DNA of 64,000 bases, from NCBI GenBank assembly GCA_900239685.1, contig OENT01000027.1, positions 274,609-338,608 of the forward strand, given 5' to 3'. The notes under the pieces are model-generated. The model saw nothing but the letters and a program-made list of their open reading frames with translations. It was not told the origin of the DNA and made no database searches. The translations under genes were made by a program, and so were the position numbers. The DNA comes from Rotaria macrura (lineage: Eukaryota > Rotifera > Eurotatoria > Philodinida > Philodinidae). Shown here one piece after another: positions 1 to 11,200 of the stretch. Numbering within the stretch: the stretch's first letter is position 1; every line of letters starts with the position of its first letter.

Positions 1-3000
1 CCGATTGCACTGAGAACATTTTCACGTTGACTTATCACCGATAATTTATTGACAGATTGTTCCGTTCCTAAACAAGAAAAGAATAAAAACAAATCAATGT
101 AAAGAGTTGAATGAAATTATTTTCTTTTGTTTTTATTTTTAATAGTTACAACCATTGAGAATATTGAATAAATATTGGACTATGCTTAGTATTGTTTCAC
201 CATTCGAAACTTGTTTTGCAAGAGCACGAAATGAAACCAATGCAGATGTTTCTAAGATTTCAGTTTTTGATATCAATGGTGCTAAAGAATTCATTCGCAT
301 ATTTCATCTTTGTGTTCAAATAACTTACAAGCTAGAAGTTTCGCAAGTTCATTGGCAATGTAACTTAAATCAAATTGTAAATTACTCAGTAATGATGGTA
401 CAGCTATTGAATATAAATGAACATTTCTTTCTTGATTTTGAAATTTAATAATGATAAAATAGATAAACATACCTTCGATGATAATTTCAGGATTACGAAG
501 TAGTGATCGATTCAATGTTGGATAAACTTTGGTTTTAAACGTTTCAATATCAATTGAAATTTGAATTTCAGTACATGGTTTTAATGCTGCTTCATAGGGT
601 TTTGTTCGTGTACCAAGAATTAATTTAGCATAGGAATCAATACCAATAGTCTATACGATATGAAACACTTATGTGTCAAGATGTATTTGATAAGTCCATG
701 ACATTTACTTTGATTTGTTCATATATTGTCGGTTCTTTTGTTTTAAATCGATAGAGAAAAGAACTGATCAAACCTAAATGTGCTAGATCATGTTCAGATA
801 TCGATTCTAGTAATTTAACCCAATGCTCGGGTAATGTTGGAACCTAAACAAAAATGTGTCATGAAATTATTTTTCTGTGCTTTGTTTTTTGTTACATAGA
901 AGAACATAATTTCGTCTTTCTCATGTCGAACTTGTTGATACTGACATGATAATATGGTCAACTTGCAACGCTTCCATTCATTTGAATGTTTATGCGATTT
1001 GTTTTCTTTTTCAAAAATAACTTCATGTGTCACATAGTAGGAGGTGAATTTTCATGATCTCATATGGCCTAAACTTTTGTATTTATGTCAAAAGTCATAT
1101 TTTCAAATTTCAAGTGTAAATTTTGTTTCTACAATATATTCAGTTCCATAGTTTAAGATTTGCTACAGGTTAGGTATCCCAACTAGCCTGCTGAACATGA
1201 TTTATAGCTGGCTAGATAACTACACAGCATATATTTACTACGGCCAAACGAAGCCAGAAGTTTTTAAAGTTCAGGTCAGTCTTCCCGAATGCAGTAGTCT
1301 CAATCCATATGTCTTCGTAGTTTACCATAGCGATCTAGTAACCTGTCTGGGAGCCCACTCAAGCCATATCTTCGCGGATGACCTGAGTGTGCTCATTCGA
1401 GCGCCCATTCAAAAATCCTTCTCATCCCTTGTCAAGACTTGAGAGGTTGAAGGGAGTAACGTGTGTGTGACAGAATTGCCGACTATTCGATTCGCTGGAA
1501 ACAACCAATCAATATCGGAAAAACTGTCGCACAACTCTTCTGCTCTCAAATTAGAAAGCCCACGGTCGACATATATATGCTTGGGCAGAAAAATGCCACA
1601 TTGAACTCGTTCAAGTATTTCGGTTTTACCTGGACGAATAAATTATCATTAAGACCTACTGTCAATAAATGCCTCGAGAATATTCAAAGATCATTGGGTA
1701 AGCTCAAATGGTTGCGTAGCGGCAAAATTTTGTCCAAAGACACTAAGTTGTTTCTTCGCATATATACTTCCCCATTTCGCTTGGATCTTCCCCTTTTTCC
1801 CCTTCCTTCCCACAACACACCAAGAAACACTTAGAAGAAAGTATAGAGTAGCAATACGCCTAATTCATCGTGCCCGATTCGTTTGCACTACAGATCTTTT
1901 CAATTTTACTCGAGAAGAACCTCTAGATAACTACATCAAACGCGACATCGTGAAAAGATTAAAAAAGATGCACTCCTTTGGGATAATTTCCATAAGCAAG
2001 CTGAAGATGGTGTTGGACATCTATTGATGTTGAAACGTTTAAAATTAAAACACCGCTCCCTTCTCTTAGACTGGCTTGATTTCAATGAGCAAGGTGATAG
2101 TAGGGATATAGGAAAGAAGGAACACGAAATCCTAGTCTAATCGTTTTCTTAACAATCCCTTTAGCCCTCTCTCAACCTACACCTCCCGTAATTTGTATAC
2201 TCTGTCCATCTCGTTCGTTCTTCATTTGCTCATTGTAACTCTATCTTTGTTTCTCCTGTTTTTTTTGTTTGTTTTCACTTTCTACCTCTCCCTGTCCTGT
2301 CCATGTACTCCTGCTCTTGTCTTGTAAGCACTTCCGAGTGTCACAATAAATGACGAGCATAAATCAAAAAAAAAAGTTTCAGATTTGCTCTCAGAATTTT
2401 TCATACAAGCTAGTCAAACTCAGAATTTGATACAAGTAAAGTTTGAGAGCGAATTCAAAAATATCAGTCATCATGGTACATCAATTTCAGCAAGATATAC
2501 ACTAAATTTTAATTGACTAGGACACTTTCAACATGCTATCACAATAAAAAATAATATATTACCTGTTTGAATAGATTATTCAGTCGTTTGTCGACTAATT
2601 TTAATCCTGTAGAATTTGATGAATCAGCCAATAAAGTTGATATAAATCTTGAAACGATTAGTAACTGCAAAAGAAAAACAAAGACAAACAGTAATAATAA
2701 CACATTTCATTTGTTTCATGTGAGCTAAACATGAGTTAAGTCTTACAATCAATTTATCGGTTTCATCTTCAATTTTTATTCCATTGCTTGCAGCTATAAT
2801 TTTTGTCATATACATGAAACCATAATCAGCTTGAAATCGTGCATTTCGACTAATGAACAAACGATTGAAATCAATGATAGCAAATATGAAATTTTCAATA
2901 TAATTTTGACCTACTGTGAATGTACTTTACAGATAGTACGCGATTGTACATCAAATGCATTAATGATTAATTTAAAAATTCTCTCTTTATATTTTCGTAT

Positions 3001-3300
3001 AACTTCATCCAGTAATGTACTGAGAAGAGTACGTGATTGTGTTGTTGTATACAATGGAATAAGTTGACCGATTGTATGAGCCAAGACTTTTAAAGCAGGA
3101 TCTGGTAGATCTGTTATCGATATAGTAGAAAAAGACAACAATCGATTATGAAAAAAAATAAATAAAGAATTCCTTTTTCTTCGACATTTACCATCTGTTT
3201 GATTTGCTTTAAATGAATCAATGAGATCATTTATAATATTTGTACGTACTTTTGGTGATGAATACCAACTGTATCGAACAAAGTTTTTTAATGATTCCAT
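1..3300 (-). CDS. GCN1: GCN1, eIF2-alpha kinase activator, N-terminal part (runs off the left edge)
   Basis: GCN1 is a very large HEAT-repeat protein that binds translating ribosomes and activates the kinase GCN2 when tRNAs are uncharged. Exons read on the minus strand: 3192-3300 (ATG at 3300), 2931-3110, 2747-2913, 2563-2664, 709-843, 473-650, 329-403, 153-281 and 1-67, giving about 380 residues before the window ends. Segments that match the animal N-terminus in order include DLPDPALKVL, RLNNLFKQ, VYPTLNRSLLRNPE, LLSNLQFDLSYIANELAKLL and ALVSFRALAKQ. All junctions keep phase. The intron 844-2562 is unusually long (1.7 kb) because it contains a LINE insertion. The exon 2/3 junction needs an extremely short intron (17 nt, or 20-29 nt with other sites). 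No internal stop is seen. The family identification is strong; individual boundaries are hand-made. Confidence 0.88.
1151..1164. repeat. Left target-site duplication of the LINE
   Basis: GTTTAAGATTTGCT here matches GTTTCAGATTTGCT directly after the poly-A tail with one mismatch. This is the target-site duplication expected of target-primed reverse transcription. Confidence 0.7.
1165..2375 (+). mobile_element. 5'-truncated, decayed LINE (non-LTR retrotransposon) fragment with poly-A tail
   Basis: The insert lies inside a GCN1 intron, antisense to the gene. Translation shows the end of a reverse transcriptase palm, with the FADD catalytic motif near 1371-1382 following a degenerate segment that resembles the usual QGSxLSPxLF box. 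A thumb/connection region (SIRWKQPINIGKT, LNSFKYFGFTWTNKL, LGKLKWLRSGKILSKD) and a C-terminal part ending near 2140 follow in other frames. Stops and frame changes near 1440, 1830 and 1975 show that it is dead. The 3' end carries AATAAA-like sequence and a run of A at 2366-2375. It is flanked by a 14-bp duplication with one mismatch. The RT style resembles Jockey/CR1-like elements; the clade was not assigned. Confidence 0.8.
2376..2389. repeat. Right target-site duplication of the LINE
   Basis: GTTTCAGATTTGCT directly follows the A-run and pairs with the copy at 1151-1164. It fixes the 3' end of the insertion. Confidence 0.7.
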
Positions 3301-3316
3301 ATCTGTTGTTTTCTTT

Positions 3317-3322
3317 TTATTT
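3317..3322 (-). terminator. Candidate polyadenylation signal of ERLEC1
   Basis: AATAAA on the minus strand lies about 130 nt after the ERLEC1 stop and less than 20 nt before the GCN1 ATG. It is the only exact hexamer in this 153-bp gap, so the ERLEC1 3' end would nearly touch the GCN1 start. Confidence 0.35.
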
Positions 3323-3453
3323 TAAATATCTAGAAATACGCGTTCAGTTATTTAAAACTTACATTTTGACAAGGAAAAAGAAAATAACAATAAAATAGTT
3401 TATATGAATTAGACAAAGAAAGAAAAAACGCAAAGTAAAGCATTAAACAACTG

Positions 3454-6400
3454 TTATTGATTCGGTGGTTGTTGCTGTTGAAAACGTTTCAATAATTTTT
3501 CATTATCAGGTATACCGTACTCATCTGTATAATCAATTAAATTACAAAATAGTGACGATTCAACCTAAAAATAATATGCCAACTTAATTTTTCTTTATTG
3601 TTTGTCAATATTTGTATTCATATTTAAGATCATATATCGATTTAGATATAATAAACTGAATTCAATTATTCGTCTGAAAATGTTACATTAATTTTTTAAA
3701 TATCTTCTGATAATTATAGATCATAATATAAATATTACAAGTCATTCTCAATAGGATACTGATGAAACCGATAGAAATATTCTACAAGTATCTTATCTCA
3801 AAGAAATATAAGCTTGAAATTCGAGAAAATCATTGATTCTCAAAAAAAAGATAAATGCAGATGTGTTAAAACTAGCATAACTATTTTAATCATTGTTGAA
3901 TATTTTCTTTTGATTGGTCTACAATCTTATTAATAGGTATAATCACAAAATTTCCTCTAGAGAAATCTGAATGCAAAAAGATTAAATTCTATGTGAACAT
4001 ATTAGTTCATTTCGAACAATTCATTCATGAAATGCAAAACTCGAATAGAAAAACTAGACATAAGAAAAAGAAAAGAAAGATGTGTCAAAGTTTAAATCCA
4101 TTTTTGTTACAGTTCCTTCATACTATTTGCTAATCTCTAGTGCAATATATATTATAACTCGACATTTTAACGCAGAGAGGTTCAAAACCGTTCGCATTCA
4201 TCTTTCAATCTAGACATAATTGAGATTGCTGTATGATAGAATGTAATAGTATCTATGATATACGTACTCCCAGAACATAAGAACATGATTCTGGTTCGAC
4301 TAGATACATGGATGTGGCATGAGACTTGTCTCCTTTTTTCAAACATCTAAATAGACATAAATTCATTGCTTTTTATTCTTGTTATCATTCATTGTGTTTG
4401 AATGATCTACCTTAATTTAACTTCGACAACACGTCGAGTCTTGGTTAAGTCACATATATCACCATCGGTATAATACAATGAAACAAATCTTAACATATTA
4501 AATAGGATAAAACATGAAATATGACCGATAATTATATTTACTGTCGATCTTTCGTATTTCCTGATGGTCTCTTTTTAGGATTTTTGTTTAACCATTCGAT
4601 ATGTTTTTCACGATTCCACGTTCCAAGTAAAATTGATATACGATGTTGACCTTCTTCCTTCAAATCATCAAAATAGAACAGAATTCTATGCATTAAAAAG
4701 AAAAGAAATTTTAAAAACAAGTTTTCTACATGAAATTGAATAACATGTTTTCCATAGCATATTTCATATTTCCACCAACCTGTCCCACCAGGTAGACATT
4801 CTCGACCGGAAAGAAAATTCTCAAGAAATTCGCGATCAACGTCAGTACCTAAATTTCCCAGTGATTCTTGTCGAATATTTTGATTATTATTGACTTCGGC
4901 TTGTTCTGTTGTACTCGGCTGCGTAGTTTTAATTGTTGAATCACGTGCCGTCGTTGTCTCAGTTGAATCATCAAGATCTTCATCACTACCATATTGGTAT
5001 GCAATAATAAATGTTGTCCCATCAGCACTTGTCATCTAGGTATAAATAGGTCATGAATTGTAATTGCACAATCAGGCATTGCACAATCACGCTATGTTTT
5101 ACCGTAAATTGTGCTCGACCACCTTTTTTCATTGATAATTGCCGTTCGTCTTCAAGTTTCTTTAAATTGCGTGGTTTTTGACGAGCATTGTCTTGAGGAT
5201 AACAGTTTATACTATATCGATTTGCTTCTGATGGACTACATAACGAACGAAAAAGAAAACAAAAAGAAATAAATAAACACATGTTTGCATTTAGAAAAAA
5301 CAAAAAGAAATCTTTAGTCGACTGGAATAATTATTTTCTTTTTTAAGAATCAGCGTCAGGGAACAACAGATTTAATAATGTTAAATTTATTATTATATAA
5401 AGAAATAAAATAATATCAAATTTTTGAATACATCGTTCAAGAATATTTTCTCTAGAAAACTTGTCTGGACAGACAAGTTGACGGAGAACCATGATTTTCA
5501 ACAAGTGATGTATCACAATTATGTTTCAATTGCCTCTGTGCAATGTGAAAGACACAAATCGAGATTCAACGTTTTTCTAGAATATTTTGTTATGAGACGT
5601 TCAGTTTTCACGTTCAAGAAATTTTAAATAATAGTTTATTCAGAGAAAATTCGATGGAATGGAAATTCACTACGTTAAATATCTGTATCTGATTTTTATC
5701 ATAGAATAATAAATATTCGTATTTATTAGTTTCCAATATGTAAATCGATGGCACTATTAGATTCATTCAATGAATGAAAAAGTACTAGCACACAACAACG
5801 TTTCAAAAATGATATATGATCTTTTAAGCTTCTCTTCCATTCTTTCTTTCTACATAGAAAAAACAGCACATATAATTTGAATATATTGATTTGTTTCCTT
5901 TTTTGTTCGAGTGATAAAACTTTCTGAAATCGTTATTTTAATGGCCAAGCAAAATTTCGAAAATTAACAGAGTCATAAGTTTGAAAACTTGTTCAATGAT
6001 TTCTCGGTTCTAAATAAATTTCATTGGATAACTAGACGCTCGCAATCATTGATGACGAACATGTGAATGATAAAATAATCTCATACAACGACTGCTACTT
6101 TATTTTGCTCTTCAAAATTACAGCGATGCGTAGTACCAAAGTCTTCATACAATTATTTCTTAGTTTTCTGACGACGTCTTCATCAATAATTCATCCATAT
6201 AAAAGTCGACAAATCCATCGTTCTTGCTTATATTCGCAAAGATAACATTCTTAGAAAACTCTACTAGTGACAATTCTTACCAATCATGTAAGAATATAGC
6301 TCTTGCTGTTAAGTGCATTTTCTACATGAATTCGAGAACTTTTCTTTCTCGGACTGCTCGTAGTATACAATTCTAGACAATGAGAAATATTATTTAGGGA

Positions 6401-7860
6401 TCAAAATACCTAAATCCTGGTAATTTACAAAGCCATCGTGATGCAACAGTCATTTCATAATAACAAGTTGAAATTTCTTCAAAATTCAATATCCCATCAT
6501 TACCACGTTCATCACAAACTAAATAGAATCAATAATCTTTCCATAGAACTCAAGTTTAATAACATTTTACCATAATAAACAATAGTTTGCCGTGGTTGGT
6601 TTGAATTAATGTCACATGATGTACCATCGGAGTATCGCACAGATAACATTGGCGTCTTTTTATTATCAATTGTTTTATAATGTATCTAACAAGTTAAATT
6701 ATATGGAAAATATGAGTGTTCATAAAGTTTCGTTCGATCACTATGATTACTTGTAATGCTGATTGACCATTTGAATCAATCAAAACATCTTGATTATCAG
6801 AATGATAATAGCCCAAATAATATTCTTGAAGTATAGATTTCTAAAAATTCAACATTAAATAGTTCGATAAATGTGTTCCGAAGAAACAAATTATGATCTT
6901 ACTTTTCCTGCAACTTTGGTATCATGGTATTGTCGAATATGTATGCCATGGCATAATTCATAAGTCCAATATGGATCCAACTAGTCCACAATAAATTGAT
7001 CTTCGTAAAAAGACGACATAACAAAACATAACTGACGAACTTACTCGATATACACATATTTTTTTTGAATATAAATTTTCTAATAGTGGTTCAATATCAG
7101 ATAGTGGAATAGAGTCAGTAGATGTCTAGACAAAAAGAAAGCATTTCATTCATAGTTGAACTTTTATTTTGAATTTTAACATGACAAGAACTCTTCGAAT
7201 TCAACATATCATAGATTCTATTCGAAAGAATTTCATCTGAAAATTTGATCTTCTCTACAAAAACAAAAACAAAAAAGAAAACTGTTCTATCAAATATCTA
7301 TTCATCATGACTAATTTTTTTGTTTTGTGTCATACAAAAGCTCATTGTACATAAATATTATACGTGATTTACTTCGATTGATTGAGAAAGTACATAGAAT
7401 TTTTTCAAAACTTTTTCATCAGCAACTGAGCACTGACCTAATCATTTGATTTTTCTATGCGATGGTCTGTTTGAACGCTATAAAATCTTACAGATCAACT
7501 ATCTCTATCGACTTTATGTTTGCTAGTTGTCACGTTACATTAAAACGTAGATCAATGCTAAACTTTTTGCAATAAGTCATTATTACCGATATAGTTGTTT
7601 GAATTGTTGGTAAGGCACATAAATAATTTTCTTTTCGTTTCGAGCTAAACGTATGACTATTATCGAGTTCGATTGGCTAAACGAAATCATTTAAGAACGA
7701 AACTTAAATATTTTATTTTAGTTTCCAATAAAATATATACTCATACATGTGTTAATTCTGGTTGCCATTTGATATCATATAGAATGTCATCGTCTAAGAT
7801 CGTATTTGTTAGCGGAATTAAACATAAAATTGCATAAATTATTTGAATGAATAATATCAT
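3454..7860 (-). CDS. ERLEC1: ERLEC1 (erlectin/XTP3-B), ER lectin with two MRH domains
   Basis: Erlectin is a soluble ER-lumen lectin that recognises trimmed N-glycans on misfolded glycoproteins and hands them to the HRD1/SEL1L ubiquitin-ligase complex for ERAD. Exons (minus): 7747-7860, 7587-7676, 7045-7125, 6903-6980, 6751-6840, 6571-6685, 6410-6518, 5103-5235, 4730-5035, 4542-4657, 4411-4488, 4268-4346, 3454-3564; 499 aa, close to the 483 aa of the human protein. The start at 7860 gives a hydrophobic signal peptide (MILFIQIIYAILCLIPL). MRH1 shows YWTYELCHGIHIRQYH, YSDGTSCDI and STCYYEMTVAS. MRH2 shows WWKYEICYGKHVIQFH, LLGTWNREKHIEW, YTDGDICDLT and EPESCSYVLG. Between them is an acidic Ser/Thr-rich linker. 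All phases agree. OS-9 is the alternative family member, but two MRH domains and GTWNxEKHIEW favour ERLEC1. Introns 3565-4267 and 5236-6409 are long. Confidence 0.92.
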
Positions 7861-8092
7861 TATTTATCTGTAAATGGAAAGATAAATAACAAGAATTACT
7901 TCATTTCCTCAATAAACTAGGCTGGCTCTTTTTGTAAATTATTTATTGGTAAAATAAAGTCTCCAATGAAAGTATCAATGCGACATCTTTCATTCTCTTG
8001 GTTCGCTTCGTGGTATTCTCGAATCGTTATAGAAACATATGTGAGAATGAGTGAATGAATGAACATTTGTGATTGATTCTTATATATTGAAA
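7861..8092. other. Short intergenic stretch upstream of ERLEC1
   Basis: This contains the ERLEC1 promoter region on the minus strand and ends at a small plus-strand ORF. I could not identify a TATA box or other specific element. Confidence 0.4.
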
Positions 8093-8296
8093 ATGACGAC
8101 AATAATTAATTTTAAAGAACAAACAATATTATCGATTCAAGAACGGCAGAACTTATCATTCCATTCAGGATGTAAAATGTTTACTTGGACATGTGGCGAT
8201 AACCCGATTAAAGTAGAGACATTATTCTGTAATGAAATACGATCAGAAATCGAAATAGATTTTCATTTAACTGTTCTAGAATGCTTTATCCATTGA
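8093..8296 (+). CDS. Small hypothetical ORF (67 codons)
   Basis: The ORF opens with ATGACGACA and encodes a fairly balanced 67-residue peptide with three Cys (KMFTWTCGD, LFCNEI, LECFIH). It is divergent to ERLEC1. An overlapping 43-codon ORF in another frame follows (about 8281-8412). It could be a first exon of the unrecognised gene that ends at 14198, a remnant, or chance. No homology was recognised. Confidence 0.2.
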   Translation: MTTIINFKEQTILSIQERQNLSFHSGCKMFTWTCGDNPIKVETLFCNEIRSEIEIDFHLTVLECFIH

Positions 8297-11200
8297 ATTT
8301 ACAAATGATTATACAGCATTTTTATCAATTAAAACTAGACAACATGCTGAAGGTAATAGTAAATGATGAGAAATATTTTTATTTTCAGTTTGATGAAGTA
8401 CAAATTTTAAAGTGACTGTATGATTCAGCTTTCTAATATATAAAAGATAATAGAATCGTCTACAAATCAAATTGGTCTGTTTGTTTAGTAGGAGATGAAT
8501 ATGAAATGTAAAGTCTGCTATGTTTGATGTGAACTAGTAAATCAAAAATAACGATTGTATAGAATTGTGTTAATTTTCCCTAATTGATATTTTTTGAGGC
8601 ACAATGAATTTTCCATACAAAATTAAAGGATTGTGCACAACTTGATTAAACGTGAACCAGAGGCCCCAATGAGAAGTCAGAATTTAAGATTATAGAAAAA
8701 ATTGATTTAATAAAGTGTTTGAATTAGCATTCCATATAAAAAATATTCGATTATGAATCAAATTTAAAATTGCTTATAATAGCACGATTATAATCTGATC
8801 TTACTCATAAAATGTATTTTAATCGATTTCCTACAGGGACTATAATTATCGATTGAAGCAGATTTAAAAAAGATCAAAACCAAACGAAATCTGTCGTTTT
8901 AAAACTGAAAAATCTGATTATTATAGTGCTATGGTAAGCAACTTTTAATTTAATTCATAAGTAAAAGTTCTCACATGGATATTTGGTTTATTACTTATAA
9001 AAAAACTAGTAAAGTTACAAACTCACAAAAATAAACATATGGAAATCACGAAAACGTTTCTCGATAACAACATTATCTGTTACTGTCTTCTTAATATCCA
9101 TTTTGTTGTGTCTAGTAATATTTTTGTACTTAAACTTGTAAGCAATTGGATCCCGTTGCTCTCGAACATCCTGTAGAAAAACTGATCATGAGAAAACGAG
9201 AGTTCTGGAAGATAGAGGTCAAATTTATCAAAGTTTAGACCGTGAGACTTTTTTACTCTCATCGAATATGCAAGACGAATTGGAAACTGTTTTTGAACGA
9301 GAAATTTAATAGAAGTGTTGAACCATACTCCGACTTCGAAAAACTTCTAGGATTAAAATGAACAGTTTCTGAAAATGCATCAGTGATAACTTCCCATAGA
9401 AGCACGTTATGACGAAACGCTCTAACAATTATTCTAGTTCCATAGCAATATTATTTGTTTACCTGTAGATTTCTCAAAAGTAATGTCGTTTAGCCTATTT
9501 TTAAATTTAATTTATACGTTGGTAATCCAGGCCGATTCAAGGTATTCAGAAACTCTATTGGAATACTGACATGTATAAATGATGATCGTCTATATCGCCA
9601 CTAATTTTTACAGAGCCAGTCGTGTAAAAACTGTTGAGCTCAACATTTTTTTAACTTTATCAAAACGCGTTCATTGATTAATCGACAACCTTAGTTTTTT
9701 GGGTAGATAATTGAAAATCTTGAAAAAGTTTTCAATATCAATACAGGTAAAATTATAACCAAAAGCAATCGCTAACTGTGTCATTAGACATTAAAGAAAT
9801 AGGAATTTCAACTGAAAATTGGATTTCAAGTGTTGGTGGTAAAGGTATCATACCATCATCGATAAATAAAAGCCACTTAGAAAAATCAGGATCTGTGATA
9901 GCTTGCATATTGCACTTGAGTTTTGAATGTTTGAAAAAAAACCAAACAGAAGACTTTTATTGTTGGAGCAATAATGTTACATCGAGATCTTTTTCTAACA
10001 ACGTACAGAAATTGTCGAAAGTCATCACCTAATACAACAATCATTTTACAATATCTTTCACTGTATGTTTTCATGCATTCGTTTCGCTTTTGCTGTTTCT
10101 CTATCATTTTCTAAAACGAAATTTGAAAAGTGATCGTTTAGAGTTTTTCGATTTTCTTACAGAAACTTGACTACATGAAATACTTGCTGTTATTTGAATT
10201 AAATAATGGAGGTTCTTCTTTTTTTCTCCTTCTCTTGGAGATTAAACGTGAATATGAACGAATGTGACAAATGATAGAGATTATGTTGTAAATATGCAAA
10301 TTTTTATTTTTTTATAAATATATAAATAATTAATCAGTGATTGATTATCAAATCACTCACGTATTTTATCGCTTTTCAATCAGTTAATAATATCAAAGTT
10401 CTTGCAATATTCAGCTTCGCTACAATTATTTATTATTTTTATTCTCAGAAAATTTAATAGTACAAATAAAGTTCTGTAAATTTGTTGCTGCCGCGTGTGT
10501 AGAAAAATAAAACAATATAAAGTATGACTGATACGTATATATACATATATATGTAAATTCTTTTTTTCGTTCTGTGATCAATCTTATGAATGTTCCGGAA
10601 AAACTGAAAAAAACTTGTACATTATAATATAGATATTATTCAATTTAAATTCAGTACTTATCTAAAGAACAGCATGACCATCATCTTGAAGTTATAAAGT
10701 ATGCTTTCGTAGAAAGAATGTTAATGAAAAAACATGGTTGTTTTTTTAGTCTTTATCATTTGTTTATATAGAGCAACACCAAACGTTTCTATTCAAGTCA
10801 TGTAAATGTTATGTCGACAATATTTTACTTATGGAATTCCAGAACCTTTCTACTTAAATGATTATTACAGCAAATAATTTTGGAGTCTGTCAGTCCATTA
10901 ATAAGCAATTTATGAATTTTCAATGTATTCTTGAGTTATGAGATGGAAACAATCTTTGATACATTTAAAAAAAAATAATAACTGTAAGGATTCCTTCAGT
11001 AAGTTGTGTCCAAAAATAAAAATATCTAATCTTTACCATGACATATTGAAATTCATCGAAATAATAATCTCAATGAAAAACTAACGAAATAGAATCTCGT
11101 TATAATTAATGTTGACACCGAAGTACTTATTGATGATCTGACCGTGAATTTAGTGTTTGAACGAATATTTCACATAAGCTAGGGTTTACCCATTTCATTG

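Noticed and set aside
815-1033. 72-codon minus-strand ORF overlapping GCN1
   Set aside because: It overlaps the exon 709-843 in another frame and otherwise lies in the long intron; exon 2563-2664 joins directly to 709-843 in phase with good homology.
9778-10032. 84-codon plus-strand ORF
   Set aside because: No splice continuity, family motif or flanking coding signal; plausible by chance in this AT-rich stretch.
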